Below the pieces are notes generated by a model. It searched no databases and had not been told where the DNA came from. It saw only the letters and a list, made by a program, of their open reading frames with translations. A program made the position numbers and the translations under genes. This document shows, piece after piece, positions 45,559 to 57,437 of a stretch of 64,000 nt of DNA (its first letter is position 1; the number at the start of each line of letters is the position of its first letter). The stretch lies in contig CM043953.1 of the NCBI GenBank assembly GCA_014529385.2, positions 93,935,342-93,999,341 on the forward strand. Direction: 5' to 3'. This DNA is from Adiantum capillus-veneris (taxonomy: Eukaryota > Streptophyta > Polypodiopsida > Polypodiales > Pteridaceae).

Positions 45559-45589
<31 letters not shown>
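45559..45589. repeat. (AG)n microsatellite
   Basis: AG run of about 15 units after the minisatellite. Confidence 0.95.
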
Positions 45590-45592
<3 letters not shown>

Positions 45593-47519
45593 CGAGCAAA
45601 TTACCCGCTTGCCCACCACTCCTTCAATGCTCCTTGGTGGCCACGCTCCTTCAAATCTCCTTCGTACCTTTTCCAGCGTGGCCATGCAAGGGCAAACGGG
45701 CTTAGTTCCAACGCGGCAGCCTCCTCCTCCTCCCACCTCCTTTGCAATGCACTCCCTTGCAAAGGGCCTTAGCTTTTGCCACGTGGCAGCCCCTTTTGCT
45801 TGGCACATTAGATATAGTTAGGATTAGGAAGCCCATAATAACACTACCTGGATACCGACTACTTTAACCAAAACCACATTCTCCTTGACAAGTGCCTGAT
45901 AAACCATCTAATGCCAAAAAGTGCAGTCTCAGACACTACACTATGCACATTGCTCAGAATATCAACCACTCACATGTTGTTCGTTAACAAATTCCCTATC
46001 ACCAAGAACTCTGAGTTCAAAATACATGCGAGCAGCTCAGATTACTCTACTTACTTACATTTTTCGCAGAAGAGCCACTACTGACATCAGCTTACAAACC
46101 AAACAACTTTAGCACGGGGAAGATGGAGTAAAAAAAAAACTTCCAAGACTGCCCACAAACATAGGACATTGCCCAGAAACTTCCATCCACACATAATTAA
46201 ATTGCTTTATAAACCACTGCCCATCCAGAGTAATATTACGAAAAGGTCGGCAAACAAATAGCTTAACATGGATAAGAAACATGGTAGGTAACCAATGCAG
46301 TTGCTAATTAAATTTCATACATGTACATCTGATTGATCTGCAACTATGGATTGCGATCTGCACAAATGCCTCAAACCACGTATCGCGATCCGTGGCTACA
46401 GCCTTCGATTAGCAGTTGCGTTGCTCCCGAGGGACCCTCCACTGAGCACTACACCACGCTAAGTAGGCAGAGGGAGACTCTCCTAGATTGCAATCCAAGG
46501 CAGTTGAGATGGATCGCGATCCACAACATGCTGAACCAAGAATTTACTTAGCTCACAACTCGGAGCGGAAGAAACCTCACAGTCTGCAGAAGCGCGGACC
46601 CCTCTCCCTGTGACGGAGGAAATCAACTCTGAACACTTCTCCTCCAAAAATCGAACCCTAACCCCTCCAAATGAACCACCTTGCAGATTTCCACAGGCCA
46701 CTTCAACAAAGCTTAACGACAGCAAAACCAGTGACCTTGCTCATCGCTCTCAACCCTGCTCATCCAAGCTCCAAGCCTGAACCTTGCCATTCGCACAGAC
46801 CTGAAACATGCTACAAACCATTAACCAAATTTGAATACCTTGTCGGTTATTAATGGCTCTTACGACCATCAACATGAAATATTTGCAATAATTTTGTTTT
46901 GGCGCAATAATAATATTGGCATACGCATGCTCTGCATTTTGTTCTTCTTGTTAAATGGCAACTATGCATCAAAAAAGTATTGATGTTGTTGAAGGGGGTC
47001 GGCTTGATCATGACATTACCTGGCGTAGTCGATTGTCATGGCTGCGACTCAAAAGGCACCATTTGCATCATAAATTTGCAAAAAAGTACGGTGACCTTAG
47101 GGTTTGTAGGTGTTGCGAGGGCAGGCTGTGCATATAGGCTCACGATGCAAATCAAATGGAAATGATTGGTAGCCTGGCACAGATGGCGAGCAAGGAGGGC
47201 GCCCAATGGTGTCGGCAAGCAGAGTGAAAATCACAAAAGCAGGTTGCAATGAAAAGCGGAAACGCAGAGAGAGAGAGAGAGAAAGAGAGAGATCACTTAA
47301 GAGAAGGAAGAAAATCTAGAATTTTGATCTCAGGCGTTGTAGATGAGCATGGAGATGGCAACGATGAGGTTGAGCGTGATCATGAGGGGGAAGCGCAGGT
47401 AGTGCATGGACGTCAAGGCCGATGATCTTGGCCTTGAGGGACTTGACTTGGCACTCGACTCTGCACGTTCGTCCTCCATTCCCCTCTGATCAGTAGTGCC
47501 TTGATCAGAGAAGGCATGG
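45590..47519. other. Intergenic DNA, nothing recognised
   Basis: No motif-bearing frame. A short AG tract lies at 47,269-47,293. A minus-strand frame at 47,330-47,548 ends in a hydrophobic stretch (LMITLNLIVAISMLIYNA) that could be a membrane segment, but there is nothing else to support a gene. Confidence 0.35.
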
Positions 47520-47551
47520 CTATAGCCTTTGCCCTTTGGGCAGGCCAAAAA
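47520..47551 (+). repeat. 32-bp dispersed repeat, copy 1
   Basis: Identical to 51,135-51,166; core GCCTTTGCCCTTTGGGCAGG. Confidence 0.85.
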
Positions 47552-48859
47552 GCAGACCTGAACTTGGAAAAAGAAAAAGAAGGGCTTAGGGAAATCAAGA
47601 GCTAAGAAAAAAGAAACAAAAGTTTTGAAGGGGAGCTAAGCGGCAATGGCTCCAGGCGCAATGGCTTTAAAAAAAAAAAAAAATCTTTGCCTTAAAAAAC
47701 AAGTGATAAAATCACGAGGCCTGCAATTAGATTTTTGGATGAAACAAAAAAAAAAAAAAAAAGAAAAGGTTAGCTAACAAATGAGTACTTATACAACAAT
47801 TTCAATGGTATACAACTCCATAAGACCTCAAGTTTATATCTCTCAATAGAAAAAAAGAGTGTGGGAGCTGAGGGAGCAAGCTAGTTCACACATTACTTAG
47901 ATCATTCTATGTAGAAGTTTCAAAAACAAGACATGGCTTTTTCTAATTGTTTTTCAAAAGAAGAGTGTGAATTAATAGCACTTGAACACTAAAAGACTAC
48001 TCACCTTCCATATGGCAACACCCGGAAAAAAACTTTTTCCAACCACTCGAATCTTCGCCAACCTACAGATACAAAATTTTACTGGCAAATCGACTACATT
48101 AAATTTCTCTAGATTTTATAGGTTTTTTTACAAGCAAATTTAAAATTTGAAGGTAAAACTAAAAAATTGTACATAAACCTAGGTTTTTTACAAGTATTGT
48201 TGAAATGTGAGCTTGAGATTCGAGAACTTTGGAGCCTATGATTGACACACTTACCTCCAGGTGGACGAGGTGAGATATGAATTACTGGATGATAAGATGT
48301 GAGAGATAGTCCAAGGAGATAATTCAAGAGCTGGGCAGCACGGGAAGCTACTTAAGCGCCTAGAGCGGAGCGCGCTACAACTACACGCATGGGTTTGGAG
48401 AGGGTCGGGACTTAGAAGACGCCAAGTAGTGACACTGACAAGATAATAAGATACTACTTTTGCCTCCTTTGTTTAGCAGGGCGTGGACTCAAGGATTAAT
48501 ATCTCCCTCGCAATCTGTAGCCGTGAAATGATGAATCAAGGATGCATGCAACTTTTTAAAAGTGTGGGATAATGAGATGTGTGTCTCATTTTCCCCTTAA
48601 GCCTGCTACACCGCCCACATTGAATACTCCCCTTATGTCATGTAATGGAGTTACAACTTGGATGACGATAGCTGGAAGGAAAGCCCAATATTATGCCCCA
48701 AGGTTCCCTGGATCATCATCACAAGATGACCAATGACCACTAGGTTGAGGAGCCGCTTCACTAGCTTGCTTGCGAATCGCCATGGTAGGACAGTCTTGTC
48801 CTCATCCGCAAGCCACCCATGAGCGAGGGATTTATAGGCTGCCAAGGAAGAGCTTGCAA
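47552..48859. other. Intergenic DNA
   Basis: A-runs near 47,669-47,684 and 47,747-47,762. The final 250 bases may be the decayed C-terminal end of the kinase remnant that follows. Confidence 0.35.
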
Positions 48860-49336
48860 GAGAACAAGTGAGTGTCGCCTTTTGGCCATGCTAAAGTAGG
48901 AGTTTTTATCAAGAAACACAGTGCTGGACTTCATGTCCCTGCAAATTATCCTGGTTAGCCACTCTTCTTGTTAAAAGCACAACCCTCGAGCTACTGCCCT
49001 GCATGCAATTTGCCTATGGTGTTGGCATGTCAGCATCTGTTTCATCCCCTCTTCTCCATGAAGCCTATCATCTAAGCTTCCACCTTCTATATATTGGTAC
49101 ACTAACAACCTCTCGCCTACCTTCTGCAAGCTGGTACAGGCCGCTGCTGAAAAGCTGGTTACCCTCGCTCCGCACAAGGCTCTGCCCAATACTAGCTGAA
49201 CTACGTCGGGACGTGGTGCACTCACGCAATCTACATGCCACACATCACATTTGCATTGAAATTGTAGGTACCACCTGCCCCATAGCAAGATTTGAAGGGA
49301 TACAATATTCCTGCAAAATCCAATTTCAATAAGCAC
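48860..49336 (-). pseudogene. Receptor-like kinase fragment
   Basis: The minus strand gives the kinase N-lobe end and hinge: VVQLVLG..., then ERLLVYQYIEGGSLDDRLHG (near 49,110), QIACRAVARGL (near 48,990), and after a frameshift IICRDMKSSTVFLDKN (near 48,930), which corresponds to the HRDxKxxN catalytic loop with His changed to Cys and Asn to Thr. The wording matches plant receptor-like cytoplasmic or LysM/LRR kinases. Loss of catalytic residues, frameshifts and absence of the glycine loop and DFG region make it a dead fragment. Confidence 0.75.
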
Positions 49337-49410
49337 ATCATCACTCTACAACTATTGATTTCTCAAGGATCAATGACTGAGTACTAATTATATGCAGCAC
49401 AAGAAATAAT

Positions 49411-50260
49411 GAGGGGATGCACTTCAAGATTCACCATATTCAGAAGAGTTGAGATATCCATCCATGAATATGTTGTAAGCATCAAAGAGAACCCATTCCC
49501 CAACTGAATAATTGTCTCGCAGCTCGTCCAACAGCTCGATTAGTCGCTTGTTGTGTGCTTGGACAATATTTGTCTATAGAGTGTTGCAATTATTCTCATC
49601 CAGCTCCTCATCATCATCCAAAGAAGTCAACGATCTGGAGAACAGCCTTTGGGGATGGCATTCATGAATATAAATGTCCTAGCTCCCAGTCTATACATTG
49701 CCTACTCAGCAGAACAACACTCATTAAATCAACTCAAGTAAGGTGCTTTTCCAAGCTTCTTGTGAAACACAATACACATGTATAGCTTAGATGCAACCTT
49801 GCCAGTTCTATTACCTGAAAGGCTACCTTCATTGCTGCATTAGTTGTTGTAACCATCGCTTTGATATCCAGAGAATCACCAAACTGATCCTTAGCTTCCT
49901 TATAATCATTATTCCCTGTTTCAAAAAAGTAGATCACGTCCGGTAACAACTGCTTTAATCTCGCTTTTTGTTCAAGGCTTGGCCAGCAAGGGAGGAGAAA
50001 ACAAAAGGATTGAGAAAACTAAATGTCATTCTCAATGGCACCTGTTTTCTGAGCAATCCGATGAGGGAAAATTAATATACCATAGTGTCCACTTGATATG
50101 ATGGTATCATGAAAGTCTCGAAACTCATCAACTTGAACAAGAAGGCAAAACATACCTCCACTGTTGTTACCCACCGTTGTTGAGTTGGCTGTCGTCAAGC
50201 CGCTTGAGGAAAACTTTACCCCGTGAGTGAAGTCCCGTGAGGGGGATAATTTTAAACCCC
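49411..50260 (-). pseudogene. GDSL esterase/lipase gene remnant
   Basis: Minus-strand exons in order: DFTHGVKFSSSGLTTANSTT (about 50,225-50,095; GDSL enzymes have a F..GVNFA.GGAG block here); LLPDVIYFFETGNNDYKEAK (49,955-49,815; the conserved G.NDY block) with donor CAG/GTAATAG; then, after acceptor GAGTAG, MYRLGARTFIFMNAIPKGCS (49,701 on; the LY.LGAR..P.GC block); and finally AHNKRLIELLDELRDNYSVG followed by a D.Y region ending near 49,411. A frameshift after GCSPDR and a stop before the AHN segment break the last exon, and no exon with the GDS catalytic Ser is visible. The family hydrolyses ester substrates, often secreted. Intron borders are still canonical, so decay is not ancient. Confidence 0.8.
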
Positions 50261-51134
50261 ACATATCCACCTCCATCCGCCAGTTGCTCCCTCCATCTTG
50301 CCACCTTGCTACTGCCATCTCCCCACCGTCCTCCCCCCTCCCGCTCGTGGCCACACACCCATCAAATTTTCCTACGAAGGCAACCCACAACTTGTCGTCT
50401 GCAGGGGTGCAGTGAAGTGACAATGCAGTTGCATAGTGTGTGAGGGTCTCAAGGTGCGAAGACGTCGTCGGACTCCCCACGTCAAACGAGGAAGACGTGT
50501 CAGAAAAGGGGAGGCTAGCAATCCTCCAATCGAGATCAGAGGGTGTAGGAAGCTGGGAGCCTGGGAGGTGAACAACCATGAGTACGCCGCCAGCTCATGT
50601 CTCTCGATTCTCGAGCTTACCTACCCCAGTACTGTGCTTCATTAGTTTGCCCACTACCTATTAACTTCTCTATCTCACTATTAACTTCTCTATGTCACTG
50701 AAACAAGTTTCGTCTTTGTAATGAGTATACGTTGTCTATTCCAACCAATAAAAAAATTGTGCACTTTTAACAAGTTTCAACCTGTGAAAGAACTTCTTAA
50801 GATGAAAAGGTGAGTGAAAGAACTTCTCAAGATGAAATGGTAATTCTTGAGATTTGTGGAGCTTTTAAGGCTTTATCATTTAAATTTTAACCTCTAACAC
50901 TGTCAACCTTTCACGGCTCTCAAAAGAAGCCCAAAATCCTTTCTCTGATAAATGAGCATTCATTTTATATTTCAAAACTCAAGAGATGTCCATCATTAGA
51001 TTTACACACTCTTCCTTTCAATGAGTGTCCACTATCTTATTTCAACCAATCAACATTTTTGGTCTATCAAAAAATGGTTAAAAATACAACTCAACCTTTT
51101 TTCCTATTTTAGTCAGCAAAAAGAGAAGGCAACA
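50261..51134. other. Intergenic DNA with short tandems
   Basis: Tandem ACTATTAACTTCTCTAT.TC near 50,656-50,700 and a GTGAAAGAACTTCT.AAGATG pair at about 50,786 and 50,815. Frames of up to 186 codons on the minus strand partly overlap the GDSL exon and show no other motif. Confidence 0.4.
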
Positions 51135-51166
51135 CTATAGCCTTTGCCCTTTGGGCAGGCCAAAAA
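51135..51166 (+). repeat. 32-bp dispersed repeat, copy 2
   Basis: Identical to 47,520-47,551. In both places the minus strand can read FLACPKGKGYS, but I see no gene around it. Confidence 0.85.
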
Positions 51167-51974
51167 GGAGGAGGTGAAGTAAAAGGGAGAGCGACATTTT
51201 TCGATGTGGAGTTTTCTTTTTTCTCCCCTTGGGCTGGGGGAGAAGGAGGAGGGGAAGAGAAGAAGAAGAAAAAGTTTTGTGCACTCGATGGTCGAAGTCA
51301 GAAGAGTCGTTTGTGAAGCGGCTTGGAACGGTGAGTGCTCGACAGATAGAAAGCCAGCGAGGGTTGCCAAGAGGAGAAGTATCTTTCGAAGTGAAGCTAG
51401 TGGTGAATTTTTATGTTGAGGCTTGTGTTGACGGGGTCGAGCTTCGAGGGATGTGTGTGCCCCTCTATACGAATTGGTGAGGGCTATGGTGCGGCCTAGA
51501 GTAGACTACATGGATGTTGTACATGGTGTTTTTTCATTGCAAGGGAAGCTGTCATTGCCGGTTTTTTGGCGTCATCTCTCCCCCTTCCCCCTTTTCTTTT
51601 TTTCTCCTCTCCAGGGTGTGTGGTGCCGGTGTGTGTGAGCGTGTGCGCCCCCCGAGTCCCTTGAGTGTGTGAGAGAGAAAGAGAGAGAGGTGTTCAGTTG
51701 TGGACGAGCTAGATCGGGCAAGATCGGTGTGATCACTATCTAGCAGCTGTGCAGATCGTGTGTTCGTTGGGCGAAGTGCAGGTGATGTCCTTCTAGTGTG
51801 AGTTGTCTTTTGTAAAGGTGTTTTTCAAGAGGACAGGGGTGTTGTGAATACCCTGAGCTATATAGGGGCCATTGTGTGTGTGTCGGGTGTGTTCCCCATT
51901 CCTCCTCTCCATCTTCTGGTGCCCTCACTGAGGAGCACATTGATTGCTCCCTGGTGATACGTTTGTAAGCAAAA
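51167..51974 (+). other. Probable leader/LTR of the following gag remnant
   Basis: GC- and G-rich DNA unlike its surroundings, with AG and GT runs. It precedes a retrotransposon gag, so it is likely LTR or leader, but I found no paired LTR or primer site. Confidence 0.35.
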
Positions 51975-52865
51975 ATGTGGCACAGTGCTAGCCCAATTTT
52001 CAATGGTGATGAAGATGCGGATGAGTGGCTGGAAAATTTTGAGTTATTTATGATCTCATTGTAAATGTGCAGTGATGAAGAAAAGTTGGAGATAGTGCCG
52101 TTGGTGTTGCGAGGTAAAGCAAAAGCCTGGTTTGAAGGTCTGGAAGCTGCGGATAAGCAAAGCTAGGTTGGTTTCCGAGAACAGTTTCTCTGCAAGTTTC
52201 GCAAAGTGGTGTCGGCTACTGAATCAAATACGAAGATTAAGAGCCTACGATAGGATATAGATGATGCTTTTGATGCTTTTGTCGGTAAGTTTGAAGCTTG
52301 TTGGAGTGATCTGGTTGTTGCCACCCAAGTGGTCAATGTGGATGGTTTCAAGTTGGAGAAATTCCTAGCTTACCTATGTCCTCGAGTTCGAGATAAGGTG
52401 GATGATGAAGAGCCAAAGACTTATGCCGAGACATTTAGAGTTGCCCGGGTGAAGAGCAGGAAAATGAAAAGAAAGCTGGAGTTAGGCTTGTTAAAGCCTG
52501 CAGATTGTGTGTTTGTTGAAGCAGCAGTGGGTCCCTTGAGGATGGTGCCAGTGATGCGAAGTGTGGAGCTTGTTAGGGTAAGGTCTATGATTGAATATGT
52601 TCCTTGGGAATTACCTGTTGGGGAAGCGTCTATGCCGATTGTGGAGGAGCTCGTCAACGAAGATGGGCATTTTGTTGAAGAGAGCATGTGTGTAGAAGAG
52701 TTAGCAAATGCCAAGTGTCCAGTGCAACTTGAAGAGGTGGAGTCTGTTCTAGTGGAGTTCTTGTACGAAAGGGTAACAGATCGTGGCCAAGTGCTAGGTG
52801 CCGACAACTTGGGGTTGGATGACAAAAGTGGCAGGACGATGGTCCAGCTTTTGTGGAGCAGCTAG
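51975..52865 (+). pseudogene. Retrotransposon Gag remnant (third lineage)
   Basis: Starts MWHSASPIFNGDEDADEWLE, the classical entry to a retrotransposon gag domain. LVLRGKAKAWFEGLEAADKQ (near 52,100-52,160), FREQFLCKFRKVVSATESNT and FKLEKFLAYLCPRVRDKVDD follow, up to about 52,480. In-frame stops at about 52,062, 52,165 and 52,251 kill it. A second part is open for 178 codons (52,329-52,865), acidic and Val/Glu-rich, without the zinc knuckle expected. No pol follows; the sequence runs into an (AG)n tract at 52,936. Distinct from the family A gag. Confidence 0.8.
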
Positions 52866-52931
52866 AGGATGATGATGCTAATACTGAATTGGCCTATGGT
52901 GAAGATGATGAGGCTACAAGCTCAAGCTTCT

Positions 52932-52935
<4 letters not shown>

Positions 52936-52989
<54 letters not shown>
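52936..52989. repeat. (AG)n microsatellite
   Basis: Pure AG run of about 27 units at the end of the gag remnant. Confidence 0.95.
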
Positions 52990-52991
<2 letters not shown>

Positions 52992-53274
52992 GCAACACAA
53001 ACACATGGGAGGAGACCACTAAGGGGAGGCCTCTTAAGTCTTGGCAGAAGAGCACATTAAAAAATGGGAGTGACACATGCATTGATGGATTGCATGGAGT
53101 GCCAATTGGTATGGGTAATCAACAAAAATAGCCATATTGACTTGCCCAACCAATCCTTTGAATTGGTCACAGGGTCTTCACTAAAGACCGCGTACCCTTT
53201 AATCTTGGGGTAGGAATCATGACCCCAAGATATATGAAGATATATCCACTTGCACGCCACAAAAATGCAAGATT

Positions 53275-53276
<2 letters not shown>
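52990..53276. other. Spacer, nothing recognised
   Basis: No gene or repeat seen between two AG tracts. Confidence 0.4.
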
Positions 53277-53326
<50 letters not shown>

Positions 53327-53343
53327 AGGAGAGAGAGAGAGGA
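53277..53343. repeat. (AG)n microsatellite
   Basis: AG run of about 23 units followed by a G-rich stretch to 53,361. Confidence 0.95.
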
Positions 53344-54565
53344 GAAAAGGAGGGGGGGGGGACTCAAATGAGATATTTTTCCACTCAAATGCACAAGTAG
53401 AGCAAGATGGATCTATAGAAAGATATAGATTCATCAAAGGACAAGCCCTGACCTATTCTTTCAAGAAGCCCAACTTTAACATACTATTGACCTTTGTGTA
53501 AGAGTCTAAGGGTGTAGAGGTGGAGATTCTTTCTATGGTTTGTCATTAGTATTGGCTAAGCATTTGGGCCCTCCTATTACAAAGGTGTTAAGAAAGACAC
53601 TTAGTACTTACTATTAGTACTTACCATTCATCTTCATGTCCATCTTCTATGGCACTTTTCATTCCATTTTCGCAATGTAACAATACTATACCATCACTTT
53701 ATATGTGTTTTTTTATCTTTATTATCAATTGTAATTGATTGTGGTGTTGATCAGTTGGTTTTGAGCATAAAATGAAAGAGCTTTTGCTAATGCAAATAAC
53801 GTAAGTGATAAAAGGAGGGGACACATATTTTTAGCTTTGGACAAGATGTCCTTTGCTATGTTCATTGCCTGTGTGAACCATTTGGCTATATGACTTTGTA
53901 CAATGGTTGGCAAACCAATGGTATGGTTTTTTTAATGTTTATGACGTGCCATATAGAGATTTGTCATTGCTCTTTTTGTGGCCATGTTTCTTTTGTGGAT
54001 TCATAACGGTCCTATCTTTCTTAGATAATTGGGTTTTCATTGAAGAAATTGTCAAACCCTTAATAAGTTTAGAATTCCAAGTACCAAGTTCATGGAGTTT
54101 TTGTATTTGAAGCTCCCATTTGGTAAGCACAACAACCGACAAGAAATAAGATGTGACTCGCGTACTGATTGGTATGCATGGGTGATGGTGGTTTTAGCTA
54201 CTGGAGATAGATCCTCTTACTTTTGAGAGCATATACTGATCAAAATCTGCTTATGTAATCATTTCCATTCAAGGTTTTATTAATAATATCCAATAAAATG
54301 TTATATACATATATGAGCCTATTTAAAAACCCCATTCTTCTCTAATGTATACATAAAAATATACGTTTTTTAGTATTAATAACCCTTTTTGGTTAACTCA
54401 CATGATACGATAGACTTCTTAAGAAGTGAACACCCCAAGTCTTACTTGCATCTAGCATATATAAACAGGATCATATGAATAGACATTGCACATGATCATT
54501 GGGGCTCCTCAGAAACCTATTGATTACCATGTTCTAAAACCTACATATAGCATATAGCATACATC
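53344..54565. other. Intergenic DNA
   Basis: AT-rich. Short frames on both strands near 53,907-54,142, no motifs. Confidence 0.4.
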
Positions 54566-54577
54566 CCCCCCCCCCCC

Positions 54578-54622
<45 letters not shown>
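54566..54622. repeat. Poly-C followed by (AG)n
   Basis: About 14 C then G and an AG run of about 21 units. Confidence 0.95.
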
Positions 54623-54623
<1 letters not shown>

Positions 54624-55124
54624 AGTGGGGTATGGGGAGATGTAAAACAATAGACACACACACACATATATATGTATATACATCATGCATGGGTACGTAC
54701 ACACATATATACATACTTACATGCATACATAGATACATATAGACATTCAAAACCGAGAATAGAGAAATGAGAGATATAGTGTGAGTGTTTCCATGTGTGC
54801 TCATGAATGATCTTGACAAACTATATAGGATTGACCATTGCAAAGCGAGATCCGCCGTAGGCAGGTCGCACGAGCTCGTGCTCCATAAATCCTTCTTCAT
54901 CAAATATCTCTTGAGATTTTCTGCCAAGTGTGAAAGCCATCACCATTAAACCTATCGATTTCTTTTTCTCTTATAGTATATTAGAGAGGAGTCTTAATCA
55001 AGGAGACTCCTTTTGAACAAGTTTCTAACCTCTTCACAAAAGCACAATGATGAAATCATCCCCAAAACATACATATTTAGTGTTGTGCTTGTGGATACAA
55101 ATATTTTAAACCTAAATGCAATGT

Positions 55125-55129
<5 letters not shown>
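54623..55129. other. Intergenic DNA
   Basis: CA/TA-rich patch near 54,650-54,740; no gene. Confidence 0.4.

Positions 55130-55168
<39 letters not shown>
55130..55168. repeat. (AG)n microsatellite
   Basis: AG run of about 19 units. Confidence 0.95.
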
Positions 55169-55171
<3 letters not shown>

Positions 55172-56104
55172 GAGTTTTCCCTTTAACTTGGACTCCTTCC
55201 TTGGATAAAAAATTATCCTTTCTTTGTTGGCATGGTTGAACTCTAAAATAGCATTGGTGCCCTAGAGTGGGAATGCACTCGTTGTGGAGTATTAATTGTG
55301 GGAATTGCTTCTTATAAAGTTAGCACCAAAGGCTTTGGTGAGAACTTCCTCTTGGATGGAGAAGGAATTAGGAACCTAGCTTGGAAAGGTTAAGCTCACA
55401 AGCCTATCCCTTGGCGGACCCGACATTCAAAATAGGGCCAATTGAGGGATTGCATGGCATCAGACTGTCTTCCCAAAAAGGTGTCCACGTGAGAGTAGCT
55501 AATGGACCGAAACTCAATATTCAACCACATTTTACTGTCTAGCTGAAGTTCATTCACGATGCTTGACCCAATATTTGGAGAGTTGAGCCCAACACCTTGC
55601 TATCACAGAATTTTTCTATCCAACTCTTGAGATCATTAGGATTTTTCTATCGATAGGCTATCCAAGTCACTCCCTTGTGGGTTTTTGTGTATGAAGGCCT
55701 AAAGAAGGTAAACTTTATTTGTTGGCAAATACACGAAACATGATTTTGCATATTTTGGTTGAGGGATCAAATGGGGGCAAAATCAAGAGGTTGAGGGCAC
55801 AATCAACAGCTCAGAAGGACAATGCAAACACATAATTATTGAAGCAAACAAAGCTTTGGTGGAGTAATGATAATGCAAAACTTGGTAAAATTGTCCTAAG
55901 TGGGTGTAATCACGCTTAGGGATTATATTGGAGATTAGAGAATCAAAACTAATCCTATTACTAATTGGTTAGAGATTGATGAACTTAGAGCTACTAATCC
56001 TCTTCAAACTCTAATACCACTTGAAAGTTAGTGTAGATAGAACAAAGAGGCATTCATCACTTAAGCATAGGGGAGATTTAAAACTAATTACACAATCAAA
56101 GCAT

Positions 56105-56107
<3 letters not shown>
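55169..56107. other. Intergenic DNA, possible LTR-element fragment
   Basis: A minus-strand TGGTATTAGAG-like primer site (complement CTCTAATACCA near 56,007-56,017) is followed on the right by TTGAAAG, hinting at an LTR starting about 56,020 and containing the (AG)n tract. No second LTR or coding region confirms it. Confidence 0.3.

Positions 56108-56152
<45 letters not shown>
56108..56152. repeat. (AG)n microsatellite
   Basis: AG run of about 22 units, followed by imperfect purine repeats to 56,172. Confidence 0.95.
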
Positions 56153-56155
<3 letters not shown>

Positions 56156-57011
56156 GAGAGAAGAGAGAAGAGACACCAACTTCAATATATAGCTATTGAT
56201 ACAACTACATGATAGCATCTTTAGATTGGGTTAGAGAAAGAAGTACAAATGAGCAGTACAACTGCATGTGAATCCAAACTTGCCTCCAAATCAACACCTA
56301 GAATTTGGAGTCGATCTTAAAAGAGTGGATGCTGAAAATGGCTCCATATACACCTAATATGTCCTCTAATACACTCAAGACTAGCACATAACAAGCACAT
56401 GATTCACTACCAACTAAGATTCATGTAGACAAATAGTGGTACACATCAAAAAGTGTACAACAAAGATTAAAGACCACCTGCCAAGTTCAATTGGTGGTGC
56501 AAATCCAGAATTGTTTTAGAAAAAGAGTAGGACCATTGTGCCTATTATTTGAGCATGTGCAGAAAGTAGAAGACCAAGGTGGCAACTAATATTAAATCAG
56601 ACCAAATGAGAGGCTAATGGAAATGGGGCTTGACCTTTCTACTTATGTTTTGAAAACATAGATTGAGCATAGACGCGGATCTCACAAAGTTTTGTCAAAA
56701 TAGAGCTCTTTCTTTGAAGTGAAACAGAGCTGCAAACATTTTGCATGTGCATCTTCATGTTCCCAACTGCGATGCTCATTCGCATCCAAACAGAAGAATA
56801 TGAGCCATTTTCCATCTCTACTTTAGGGACTGCTCATGGTAAGAACAAAGATATAAACTTATGTCACCAATATTTTGTGTTACAAATTTATTTTTCTTTA
56901 ACTGGCATCCTAAATTCTCCAGCATCATATTTTTTTCTATTGGGAATTTGGTTTTTCTTTTGGGTTTTTTTTTGGGGGGGGGACGGAGGGGAGGGAGGGG
57001 GATGATTAACA
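56153..57011. other. Intergenic DNA
   Basis: No gene seen. A G-run cluster at about 56,971-57,001 has quadruplex potential. Confidence 0.4.
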
Positions 57012-57271
57012 CCTCTCTCCTCGTCAGATAGATCTTTAAGGTCTCTTGGAATAGTTGTCTACGACATTAAAATTCTCTTCTTCTTGGGTGTGTGTGCGCC
57101 CGCTAATAAGAAGAGGAAATGGTATAACCTTTCTATCACCCAAGTGTGGTAGACTGGTTATGCCGTTTCCCTCTTAAATAACAAGTCTTAAGTTCAACTC
57201 TCCTCGTCGGATAGATCTTTAAGGTCTCTTGGGATAGTTTCCTATGACGTTAAAATTCTCTTCTTCTTCTT

Positions 57272-57283
<12 letters not shown>
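57012..57283 (+). mobile_element. tRNA-derived SINE, head-to-tail dimer-like copy
   Basis: The best-preserved copy. Box A-like GTGTGGTAGACTGGTTA (57,144-57,160) and box B AAGTTCAACTC (57,190-57,200) lie about 46 bases apart start to start, as in tRNA genes. They are followed by CGTCGGATAGATCTTTAAGG, TCTCTTGGGATAGTTTCC, TATGACGTTAAAATTC and a CTT/CT-rich tail running into (CT)n(CA)n. The preceding 75 bases (57,012-57,085) are another copy of the 3' body, so one SINE sits directly behind the tail of another. Downstream of the F-box gene's 3' end. Confidence 0.8.

Positions 57284-57323
<40 letters not shown>
57284..57323. repeat. (CT)n(CA)n at SINE tail
   Basis: CT run then CA run, continuous with the SINE 3' tail. 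Confidence 0.9.
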
Positions 57324-57437
57324 CATGGATATGGGTTAAATTTACCCACAACAGTTCACCTCACATCAGAAGAGCTTGAAGTAGACCATAAATGTCCATA
57401 ATAATTAATTCATATTAGAAACTGAGCCTTTCAATAC

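Noticed and set aside
44787-45808. Frames of 202 (plus) and 302 (minus) codons
   Set aside because: Both owe their length to CT, AC and AG tracts and a minisatellite; the unique parts show no domain.
50019-50579. Minus-strand 186-codon ORF as an independent gene
   Set aside because: Its middle is the GDSL exon (DFTHGVKFSS...). The N-terminal part has no motif and the C-terminal part reads into an intron.
56971-57001. G-quadruplex-like run as a regulatory element
   Set aside because: Lies in low-complexity DNA between a gene end and a SINE with no other supporting signal.
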